From Rhyacichthys aspro (taxonomy: Eukaryota > Chordata > Actinopteri > Gobiiformes > Rhyacichthyidae), in the NCBI GenBank assembly GCA_036850595.1, contig CM072148.1:5569118-5633117 (forward strand): 64,000 nucleotides of DNA. Direction: 5' to 3'. Position numbers and translations under genes: made by a program. The notes beneath the pieces are model-generated. The model saw only the letters and a program-made list of their open reading frames with translations. It searched no databases and had not been told where the DNA came from. Of this stretch, positions 27,101-39,100 are shown piece after piece; within the stretch, counting starts at the first letter, position 1, and every line of letters starts with the position of its first letter.

Positions 27101-30100
27101 GGATATAAAACAGATCTTCATTTCTTGTTCTGAGACATGCATTTTTAAGGCAAGTTTATGGTGGTCATGTTGGGAGGGGGATATTGATGTCTTTTTTCAT
27201 GATGGGGGCCAGAAATGGTGTTGCAAAAAATATATGTTCAACTAAGCCATTGTCTTCTCATAAACAAGACTTGTATCATTAAACGCTAGCTTCATCTTGT
27301 GCTGTATCAGATGCGGCGAAGAAAGTAACTTTAGCGTCTTTGCTAATGTTTGGCTAAACCTTCTGCAGAGCATCCCTCTTACGTCTCTCGCTCGTATCCA
27401 CCACTCTTTGCTCGTGCAGATGTGGAGCAACAAGTCAGCGCTGGTTTTACGAGGAGTTTTTGCATTTACTGAAAAAGAAACTCTCTCCTCACACTCGTAA
27501 CTCCCTCGCTGCAGAGCTCACTCAACAGATACAAGCCCAGATCAATGTAGAACATTCAAACATACAAATTTATCATCGCAAAATGCAAAGATCCAAAGTT
27601 ATAATCTATTTTTGGTTCATTTTATGACTATGGCGGGGCAATTTAGACTATGGTCATGGGAAACACTGAGTACTGTACTTACTTAAGACTATAATTATTC
27701 ACATTATCAATGGTTTGCTATTCACTTCATCAATATAACTGCTTATAACAATGGTCAGTCAACTGAAAACAAGATCTAAATATTAAAATACAGCAGTTAT
27801 TATGAAGAAATTGGTGATTTTGCATCAAGCATGTGTCTTGAGCAGTTTTCTTTTTCAAATGGTCCACTACTCTAACTTGAGTTTCCCATGGTTAGAAACA
27901 AGACTCTTAACATCGATAAGTGGTCATAAGTTTACTGGTTGGCCGTGAAAATGTTGCAGATGAAGATGCCATTTAAACAAACACATAACACAACAAATAT
28001 GGCCAAATACCATATACTTTTCAGTCTGAATGTAGTGTAGAGCATGGCAAGTGTAAAAAAGGTGTTCTCTCAGATTTGTGACAGTTTATCTGTAATTACA
28101 AGCCTCAGAAGTTACTACTCTTTGATATTTCCATCATAGTACAAACATAGCTCTAAATGGAGTCATGTGAGAAAAAACATCTTACAATCAGCTAAACAGT
28201 CCACCGTTTAACCCCATTTACTTCAGTGATCCACAGGAATATTTTTAGATTCTGTTCAATTGCAGCGTTACGAAGGCTATAATTATTGAGAACTGAAGCA
28301 CTTTTCCCATCGACACATTCTTCCAGACCTGTCTGAGCAGTAATAGCAGCGAGTGTAGCTCAGAGGAGGCTCGAGCGCCCGAGGAGATGACACATAAACG
28401 GACTCAGGCTGACTGAAGGCTGCTTTTATGGCTTCAGAACATTAGGTCGTGACCTCAGTCCAAAAAGCCGTAGCTAGAGTGTAGGAGTAAGGACATATTT
28501 TCATTTTTTATTTTGTGTCAGGTAAACTTTTTTTACCGCTGCTGTGACTCTCTGCTCCCAACATTTGGTCGTTTATGATCACGTTTTTTCTGCGGTCGTC
28601 ATGTGATCTCTGTAATAGCCCCATTTCCTCGAGAGAAAGAGAGCTCAGGTACAGTATGTCGTGGCTAAGGCTGGCTCACACTGTTTTTTAAGGTTGTGAT
28701 CAAATTTAAGTCGGTGTTTCTTTTGAGTAATAGGACTTGGGCAACTTTTTAGAAACTTTCTTTTTTGTGTTTTGTACTGTAAGTTTATGGAAAAGTTGAA
28801 AGCAACAATAAGCTTTAACTGTCCTGATTTTGCAGCCTACTGTGCTGTTTTCGGTCACTTTTTCTGTGTGCAAAAGAGAGACTTTTTGCATTCGGTTCTT
28901 ATCCTTTTCACTCAGTAGCTCAAGGAGTGAAAGGGTTCTTATCCTTTTCACTTATCCCACAACTTTAAAGCCACTGAAGTTGAGTTTTGACCTTTGAAGA
29001 GAAACAATTCATCAGATGTAAACTGTCAGACTCAGAGGCCATTTACACAGCAACGTGAAGTTTCTGTAGAGGTTTGGCCGCTCATTTTGTTGCAGCGCTC
29101 GTTCTGTTTTGATGTAAACTGTGACGATGGCCTCCTCTGTGAGAATGATGAAGCGACATCCGAATCCCAGAAAAGTTTTGTCTGTCGGTGTAGGTTCCGG
29201 CTAAACAAAGGAAGTACTATATAACAACAATTTCTGGTATTTTTTTGTTAGTATTCGATATGTAATTTGGTAATAAAACTTTAGAGTTTAGATGATATCT
29301 TCTCAAGGGGAACTCCGTCGTTACTTCTTCTTGTGTTTAATGCTTGTAGCGTTGGCAGACATACTACGGTGTTGTCGAGCCTATCCGTGTGAACACAGAT
29401 CATTTTGGTTACGTTAAAGGCCAGATCTTGTGTTTTAGTGTCATCTAAACGGGACTTCGATCTATTATATGTTATTACAACTCACCAACACCATACTCGC
29501 CTTTTCTTCTTCTAATATTCATTTTGAACGTGTGTATGTAATTTACTGTAGCTGTACCTTCCTGAAAAAGTGTGGAACTCGAAGAAGCTTGTCCAGTAAG
29601 ACTTTAGCATCAGGGGTTACCAATTATGTCATCAGCAAGACACCACCCCCAACAAATTTTTAATATGTATGTGTAAATTAAATACAGTTAATACATTTCA
29701 TTAGATACACTTGATTAAGAAGAAAGGAAAATAAAACAACTATGTATTGTGATAGCATCTGGGGTTAGTAGTGTTAGCTGTATGTAATGCAAGCTAACCT
29801 AAAAAGAAGCTGATCATTTTTGTAGTCTTTAGGCATTAAAAAGATATTCCTAAAATCAAAAAAATACCTTGAAAAAGTCAAAACATAAATATATGAAGAG
29901 CGTCCTTTTTTAACCCGGTCCTAGCTGTGACTGTGGCGCAGCAGTCGGCTCAGATTTTGTCGTCAGGGTGGTGATCCAATGATGGAAGTGTCCCTTATTT
30001 GACCCTTACCGCGCGGTGCCCCCTGCCACTCCACCCTCCCCTCTCTCTCCTCTGCTGCTCTGCCCCTCCATCAGCCTCTCCTAGGTTACTCTTGGACAAC

Positions 30101-33100
30101 TCTGGCCACCTGATTAGAGGATTAGTGCGGCTGATGGTTGTCAGTGTCCCCCACACGCTGGCCGTTACCAATAAACCAGACACCGGCACCTGGGGAGTCG
30201 GCAGTCCACACACGGTACATCCAGTAGGCCTGGCTCAGCAGAGACGGTGAAGGGAGGGGGCAGGGTTAGCTCAGGGTTACTGCTACTTCCATCTCCCTCT
30301 TTTTGCCCCTCCTGCCCCTCCCTCGGCTCCCGATGCCCTGCCAAATTCATATATCCCATAATCGTGCTGAGTCGCCATGTCAGCAGCACTGTATCAGCCT
30401 CGCTGCTTTGTCTTGCTGCTGCTTGTCACTGCACGGCCATTGCTTGAGTCAAAGATCATGGAGTTATATCACAAAAATGCACATATAGGATTTTTTAACT
30501 CTATTCTTTCTTAACACCTTAAAAAACTGTTCTAAAATATAAGTGTAGTCCCTGAGCTGATATAGAACCAGTTTAATTTGTCTTACCAAACATCAAGTCA
30601 TACCTAAACAAATTTATAAATGTTTAAATCATAAATTACGCTGTCCAAATGTATTGAACAGTGCATAATAATTTGAGAACTATAGTTATACAGTATAATT
30701 CTTCATAAAGTATTGTCTCACAGGCTTCTTATGATGATTAAGGAAGGGATACATTGCATTGAACTAAAGTGACATCTAATAGAACACCATATTAGTATAT
30801 AGTTGCCCACTGCAACCTATCGAACTAATAAATCTGTAACTAATTAGTATAGCCTCTAGCTTTGTTGGCTCCATGTCAACAGCAGGATGCTACACACTAT
30901 ATATATGTTTATATTATATATACAACAGCTGTAAAGTGCTGGAAAAGCTTGAAAGTGGATATTAAAAATCTGTAAAACCTGTAAACCTGAATCTGACCTT
31001 AAAAATGAATAAACCTTCAACATTAGTTTAATAAATACATTTACTGATATGTCTGTGAATGTTACAGTTTATTCATAACCTGAGCTTTTTAGCATAGTAA
31101 TAAAAAATATATACCTATTTACAAGAATAACTGGTTTAGTTTTCAGTTTGATTTAGGACGAAATGAAACAATATAAATTTGCTCAGTATAAATAGTGTGC
31201 AAAGGCAATTTATTGTAGTAAGGCTATGGTGAATGCCTTCAAATGTGAATAATGTAAACCTAATCTTATGGGTTGTTAAATAGTGGCCATGAATAGAGGT
31301 AATAGACTAACATATTCAGCATCAGTGTCCATTTAGTATAGCCTCTGAATGAATAAAAACCTGCAGGTAAAATAACTGAACTCTTGCTCTATTCTGTTAG
31401 CGTAGCCACCAAGCTATTATCATCTTTATTTGTCAAAAGAGTTTAAAAACGAATGAGTGATTTGTTTTACATTTGTTTTACAGTGTTACAGTATTTTTTC
31501 CAGCTGTCCATAGTAAAAGGGAGTGAGGTTGTGCGGATCAACTGAGGACATTCCTCACTGATGCTATCTAGTCTATTTTTAGCCTAACCTTTTGAACTCG
31601 CAGTGAGTCGAGCTGTTTTGTAATATCCATTTAGTCCATTGTTGGTCATCACCTTCCAGTTAACACAAACAAAGTCAAAAGCCTGCCTAAGTTCACTTTC
31701 CTAGGATCTGGCGTCTCTTCCTGTTTGCTTCGGTGAACCCTCATGAGCTGCCGGAGCCCTCCCCATGTGACCCCTGCGTGCCCTCCTGCCCTAATAATCA
31801 CACAGCGAGATGCTAACCGGCTCAACTCAGCTTTGGAGTCAGTGCTTGTGTTTTGGCTGTTGAATGGATTTCCCTCTTTTAGCTTTCATTCATGCATCTT
31901 TAAAGACAGCATGTTTAATTCATGTCCGAGCCGGGGCAGTTTTGTGTACTTCAGCATTTAGCTACTTTTTCAGTCGGATTGAGTCTTACGTAAATGTTGT
32001 GTTTTCACTTACAATTTAGAACGATGCATTCATCTTTACTGTAGGATAACTTTAACTAATGCAACAATAAAGCGTTTTTCTTTTTCCAAAATACCATTAA
32101 TGCCCACAGAACAGTCCCAGAGCACTGTGTTAAAGAAGATCTGAGTCAGCGTCTACAGCCATTTTAATTTGAAACTTTACTCTCGTCCCTTGTAGCATTT
32201 AGGAACTTCTGCCAGAATTTCTATATAAGGCCTAAAGTTAGATCACGTGGTTTGGAATTAAAGTGTTGTCCAAGATGCTTTATTGTCTAGTGCATTAGAT
32301 CAGATAAAATGCTTAAGAGAGGAGACCGCTTCTTTATTACGAAACTCTGTTTTTGCTGAGATTCTTTACTGGAGAAAAATCTAACCTTCACCATAGACAT
32401 GAGGTCACTGACAGAGGTCAACATGTTTCAATGGGAGACTATTAGAAATATATGTTTGTTATCTACTGATGAGCAAGGTCTGATTTTAGCATGATCTCTA
32501 ACTTCTGTAAAAATGAAGTTAAGACACAAATAAATATACTTAAAATGTAATAAATCAGAAAGAAAGCAACAATTAAAAGCTGTTTTAATACTGCTCCAAC
32601 TTGAGGCACGTGGCAATAGTAAAGAAAGGAAATATCATTGCAATACTACCCAAAGTTTTCCGCAGAGTTTCAAATTTAATGTCCGGTCTGTAGTATTGTC
32701 AGAAGTATGTAGTGTTTGCAACTTTTACTGCACTGTATTTAACCATGGCACTATTCATATATTAGTATTCTTTAAAAGTCACTCTTAATTTTGAATTTAT
32801 TTTGAATTTCCTACATTTTCTTCCCTTATTGACATATGTATGAGACCGCTGCATTTAAAATCTTACTGTTCAAAACTCCTGTGCCAATCACTGCTTCCAA
32901 ATCTAATCCTCTGGTCTTTTTCCTGTGTTTTTGATCGTTTGCAGAGAACAACAAAGATGCCCAGTTCCAGAAGGTGAAGGTAAAGGCAGAGCCCATGGAG
33001 GTGGACCCGCCCCCGGCAGAGCTCACCCCTCCGGCCTCTCACCTGCTGGCCTTCAGCACTTTAGGGGCGAGCGAGAAGACTGAGCCAATGAGTAACCTTC

Positions 33101-36100
33101 CGAAGACGTTGGCCCGCCCCCAAAAAGATCTCTTCTCCCAGGACATATCGGTCAAAATGGCCTCTGAACTACTGTTCAAATTGTCAGGTATGAAACTCTC
33201 CAAAGTGGATCTACATGTTCCTTCAGCCAGGACTCCTACTGTAAAACTGGATTGTCAGCAGCAGTTATATCAGCTGTACTTAAACTTCCTATTTTAGAAG
33301 TGCTGGTGCGTTCACTTTTACGGTGCACTCTCTCTAATGTCTCTCACTAAATCTGTATATCGCCCAAGTACAATTGTCCCCAAACCTCTGTTCCTGATTG
33401 ACTTCTGGCTCTAGTCCAACCATGCCTCAAATTTTATTTCAAATATGACTATGACCATACTTTATTACCAACTGCCCAACTTTAGTCTTAGCTTCTACAT
33501 TGGAAGAAAGAGCTACTTAGATTTGCCACTATTTTCATAATGAAGAACGAAAAACTACATTTTTAGACCATAACGTCTGTGAAGATTGAGTTTGACAATT
33601 GAAATTGAAAAAACAATTGAAAAAAACTATTGCATGGGTCTCATAAGTCATAATATTCTCTCCACACATACAAAAGATATAGATTATAGTTCTATGTAAG
33701 TTATAAACTAGACATACAGTACAGTGCAAAGGTTTCAGGCTCGTGCTTATGTTTATCAATTCACAAAGTGCAAACTCCAGCCAATACCATTAGGAACTAT
33801 CTTCAGCGTAAAAAAAAAACAAGGAGCTCTGGATGTTTTGGGATTATATGAAAAGACAGAAGCACTTTATTTTTTAGCATTTCTTCACACTTTTCAAACT
33901 TTTGCATAGCACTGTATATAGATTTACTGTATATATAAACTTACTAAGAACTAACAGAATTGTGCCAAACTCTTTATGATTCATTCACTCATTATTGAAT
34001 GAAAGTCATTAACTCAATGCTGGGCACAGGTTGGTTTGTGGCATGTATTGTGACAGATTATTTCCAAAAAACAATGGGTTAAATGTAAAAATGTCTTCTT
34101 AACATCAATTTAATGGCCTCATCATAGTCAGTAATAATTAATAAAAACTTCCCTGTAAAGTATTAGTAAATATCAGCAACTACTAAACATTTACAAAGCA
34201 TTGCTCCTACATTTAGAAGCAGTAAGTTAAAAAAAGTTAATAAATATTTTAGTCCTGAACAATAAGATACTGTAACATATAGATTCAGCATCTTTAAATT
34301 GTTTAATCATTCATTTTATTGTCAGCGACATATTTATTAATGCTCTACTAGTCCCTTAAAGTGTGTATTATTATAAAGTGCTACCAGTTAGTCTCTGCCC
34401 ATTGACTTCTATTCAGATTTTTTCCTACTTGGGGACCTCCCTGAAGGGGCGTGACTTACCCTCTCTTTAGTGAGTGGTAGTACATTATGTACAGCTCGGA
34501 AAATATAGAGACAGAGACGGAGCATGTGTGATATTTCCTGACTGTAAACCGCCCGTGTCTATCGTTTGATGACACTGTTGTAAAGTGAAGGATACATGGC
34601 GTGTGATGACATCCTGCGTTTTACCTGCGTTGACCGTGAAAGTGACATTGAGGCGGGAGACAGCTGTTTGTCCGGCTAGATTAAGACCGAGCGCCTCCAG
34701 AGAAACAAGTGTGTGTCTATGTGAAGGGTCCGGCCTCTAGTCCCTCCTCTGACCCCTGCTTCACTTAAATGTCACATGGAGACACACAATTTTTCACTCC
34801 TTTTTCATCTTCCTCTTGCATATATTCACAAATTCACACATTGACAGACGTTTTCTACCCGTGCACACCTTTACACGGTCGCGCGAGGGCCCCACGGGGA
34901 GGAGTGTCTGCCCGAACGCCCCCCTCCCCTCTCCTCGTTTCTCCCTCTTTCTCTCCCCTCGACTCGTTTTCAGACATGCCGGCTCGAGCACACTTGGCTG
35001 CACACGCTCTCTTTCCCCTCCTTCCCTTTACATTTCTCCCGTGCGGCATCGCCATGGCAACGCGGAAAGAGACCTCTGTCCTTGGCGAGCCGTGTGACAG
35101 AGCGGGGTGTTTAGGGTGGTTTGAAGGAGGGCGGATGAGGAGAGGGCAGCGGCGAACGGGGGTACTCGTCGTGCCCACCCGGGGGAGACGGGGGCGAGTC
35201 CGAGCCCGGCGACGGCCCGCAGACCGTGCCCCCACAGAGCCGGGCTTCGGTCCGAGGAGGGAGGGGGACACCAGAACAGAGTGGGCTGCTGCTGTCACAC
35301 AATGAGCAATCAATATGAATTACCCAGAGCAGTAGGACCTCTGAGACACATCAGTAGCAAGGTCGCTCTGAACACTGAGATGGTTTGCTGCTTTGAAATT
35401 CATTTCAGTACATCGCCTTGAGATGCACACATATGGCTCCATTCTCAGACGGGTTTGTATAGAGCTCCTTCTAAAGCTGAATACTCAAAAAAAAACCATG
35501 GACTGTACTTACATCAGCTGCCCAAGTGCAGTACTTAATCAGAAATGTTTCAGAAATGGACAATTTACTTTTACAGTTTAAATGAGATTAGAGGTTTAAG
35601 TTCTGTAATGACTCCTAAAATACAAGGTGCACTAGCTACAGGTGCAGCCAAATCATTTTCTATTACATAAAAGCCAATGAAGTTTGTCTCTCTCCATTGA
35701 CATGCAATAAAAATATCTTCGGAGGCATGACTCTCTGTGGTGAACATAATGTACCACATACACAAACAGAAACAGAGCATGTGCAATACTTTCTGAAACT
35801 AAACTAAACTACTACTAAACTATCCAGCTCTATCATTTGACTGTCCAGTTCCAGTCCAACAACAGATTTTTGCCATCCTGACCAAATTGTCCCGTCTTGA
35901 TGAAGCCAATAGCGCGTGTTCCACATGTAGGACGTCTTCTGTAGCGTGTTGCTGCCTGATGCTTCACTCTCGCTCTGCAGACCCTCCTGTGACTCCTCGG
36001 ATTGTGAGGACTTCAGGTTTCTTGCTAACCGGCTTGTGCTTTAAAGAGCTAGCACTTTTACTTTTATAAATGACTATATAAATGATACCAAAGTTTCTGA

Positions 36101-39100
36101 TGATAGAAAAGTAAGACAGGTCCATCAGAAAGGAAGAGTTGAGCAATCACATTTGACCTCCGTTGGGCCTGGTGCCAAAACTATATGTGTTTGATCTTAC
36201 TTTATATTCAAAGCCAAACAGGGAGTGACAATTTGTAACTAAAACAATAAACATAAAAAAGTTTCAGAGTTTAAAACTTTCTTCCCAGCTTCTTCCAACT
36301 GATTTTATTTAACCTATAGGGGCCAAATATACCACTGTAGTTCTCAGAGAGCTACAACAGCTTGAAAATATTTGAATTGAAAAAGTAATTACAACATTAA
36401 TTCTAACATTTGAACTGAAGAGATATAAACTCAACAGAACACTTTTATTATATAGTAACTTTATGCAGCTTTTGAACTTCTGTTTGTGTTTAAAAGTTGC
36501 AGGTGCTGTTTATTCAACTCCCATAGGTAACATTTTGCTCCTCCATTTCCATACAGGAGCCGGTGTTATACAAAATCACACATGTGCCATCTGGGCCGTG
36601 GAATGCAGATCCATGCATGTTATTACTTTCTAAAAAATCTTTTAACACGACAGGGCTAACTTTTGTCCCGCAGGGCGACGGGCCCACCGAGAGACTCCCA
36701 CCAGTCCAGATGGCCGGTGCACCCCGCTGGCACAGACCTGCGCTTTATCAGCCGAGCTCAACCTACAGCGATGTAGCAGTCGGCCGCAGGCAGTCTGTGT
36801 GCCTTATTGGCTCACATACAGGAACATAATGGACCTTTTATGTATGTGCATTATGTTGAACTCAGTGAAGGAACTGGCTGCTAACGGACGTTTACTCAGG
36901 ACTTAGAAGAGATTAAGATCCTACAGGGAAATTTGATCAGAAATTCACTGCATTAACTGTTCCTGGATCAGAGTGGGCAGTTCAGCAGCGCTTTGTTTGC
37001 ACTGATTAAACATAAGAAATTAATATAAATGTCTTTTTTTCTTTTTCAGAAAAAGTCAGCAAAGCCAACAACCACAAAGACAGTAACATGGTGGGAAAAA
37101 ACAGGTGAGGCAAAAGGAGAGGCTGCGTTTTCTTCAATAAAGTAATGAAGAAAAACATGTGATGGGCTGAATGTTTCTGCCAAATTCAATTGATATCAAA
37201 AATTGTGATATCAGTATATGATGGAAAACAACTGCCAAATTCAATGCTGTATGTTTTGTACATAACACCTATCACTGTGCTATAGACTTGCCCTTATCAT
37301 TATTGTCATTTAGTGGCAATAAAAAGACACAAACCACAGAAAGAGCAAATGCAAATCACCAACATAAAACTACTGAGCTTTGTTAATGTCACCCTCCATT
37401 ATTTGAAAGTCTTTGTCACACAACGTTTACAGCGTCTTGACACTTAAAAGTAAAAATGTAGATTTGAATTTACATTAAGATTACAATATTTCACTTCAAA
37501 CTCTTTTGATCCTATATGGAAACAGATCTATTGTTGTACAGCAGTATTTTCTGTGTTGAGGTTAAAGCATCTATCAGATTTTGGCAAGTGCTGGTATTAT
37601 GTATCGTGTCTGTGTGTTTTCGCAGTCCATTTCTGGACGAGTGCTTCAGACAATCACCCTTTAACTCGCGCTCCAAGAGCTCTTCCCCCGCAGAGGCCAG
37701 CTCCTCCAACAGGCCAGAATTCCACGGTAAAAACACACACGTGAAACTCACAAATCACCAACATCACTGGAGTGTAGTAAAAAAAAAAGGCAGGTTTTTT
37801 TTTATCTGCACAGGTTTTATCTATGACATGTAAAGTGCGTTATGCAAACATTTTCTGAGCCGGACAGAACTCAGTGTCTCTGTGGATCACATGGATTGTA
37901 CATTACGCAGTTTGGACAAAGTGATATGACAAGAGACTACACTGTTTTTCATATTGATAGGATTTATAGGGTCATAATAAAGCCTGATAAAGAGATCAGA
38001 GGGTTCGTTTGAATATACAGGGGCTCATTAGTGACGTTAGCTTGTCTCATAACTTATTAAACTAAAGCAAGTCAGAACAAATAAGCTGTAGCAAAGTAGA
38101 AAACACTGAAGTGAAAGATTACTCAGCTTAAACAAGGCGTAGAAAACAGTGCAAAAAAAAAAAAAAAAACAGGCAAGCAAAAATCTCATCATTAGTTCTG
38201 TAAGTATTGCGTGAGAAATTGACAGATATTTCTCAAATTCTGCTTTAAAAAAAACAAAAAACTATGCTGTAAGCTCTTTCCAGCTCACTGTCTCCAAACC
38301 CTTGTGAAATGTTGTCAGGTCAAAAGGAGAAAACATGGCAAATGATTGTAGAAATACAGCTAAGACAAAAAAAGACAGGTGCATCACAAAGGTCTCGATA
38401 CATTTACAGTAAGTTACATAAACATTGCTCATTATTGAATACAAGCTGCATCTTTAGCTCGTCTGTGCATTCCAAAGCTTGTTTACAGAGCAGTTTTCTT
38501 TGGAAATGACCTGCCATGGTTTTGGAAATAATGTGTGTGGAAATTCAAATGTAATAAAGCTTCAGGTGTTTTTTCAAGGTCGCATATAAGCGTTGATGCG
38601 TATTTTGTTTGGCTTTAGATAAAGGATGCAGTATCACAAACGGTGAACTGAATTTAAAGACTGAGTTGTGACCTTTTGGGTTTGCTTTATTTTGTGGAGT
38701 GGTGTTTAAACTGATGCATTTAGGAATAGTCGGGATAATTCAAGTGGCATCTACACCCTACGGATTAAAAAAGAGAAATAAAACTGCGTCTGCTGTAAAT
38801 TATATGATGATTAATGAATAAATACTGCCTTGAATTTCTGTAAAAAAAAAAAAAGAAGAGTGGGAGCCTTGCACAGTATCAGCACTATGGTAATATATCA
38901 CCTCGTCCAACATACATTATATACATTACAAAGAAAAGTAAGCAGTAGTATTTCTTCTTATAGCTCTCAGAAATTATTATATATAACTGGTAATTATTCA
39001 GAAACATATGAATGTGCATAATCTTCTCACCTTCAGCTGCAAACAACACACACCCACCACACGCTACACTTCTGCCTCAGAATAAACACTCACTTCACCA

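Larger units (their letters stand above)
17968..32944 (+). other. znf827: Intron 4 (15.0 kb)
   Basis: Donor GTATGA, acceptor gatcgtttgcag. Recognised contents: two related transposon remnants (about 19088-19320 and 28980-29480), a GC-rich block with a perfect X-box (21120-21480), an AT microsatellite (21981-22012), a CNE-like block (23218-23340), a transposon with a degenerate internal repeat (24503-25161), a CpG-containing unique block (about 26000-26330) with no recognised gene, a 40-bp local duplication (28894-28952) and a CNE-like block (29940-30240). Segments 18000-19080, 22020-23200, 25200-25980, 27000-28880 and 30500-32900 show only AT-rich sequence with nothing nameable. Confidence 0.8.
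33188..37049 (+). other. znf827: Intron 5 (3.9 kb) with internal CpG-rich block
   Basis: Donor GTATGA, acceptor tttctttttcag. It holds a transposon fragment (about 34126-34385), a CpG-dense block (34860-35295) and a second GC-richer stretch at 36660-36830. The rest (33300-34120, 35320-36650) is AT-rich with nothing recognised. Confidence 0.85.

Noticed and set aside
34769..35313. ORFs of 178 (+) and 152 (-) codons as a nested gene
   Set aside because: Both strands are open over the same GC-rich DNA, composition is Arg/Pro/Ser-rich and no family is recognisable; better explained by the CpG-rich block.
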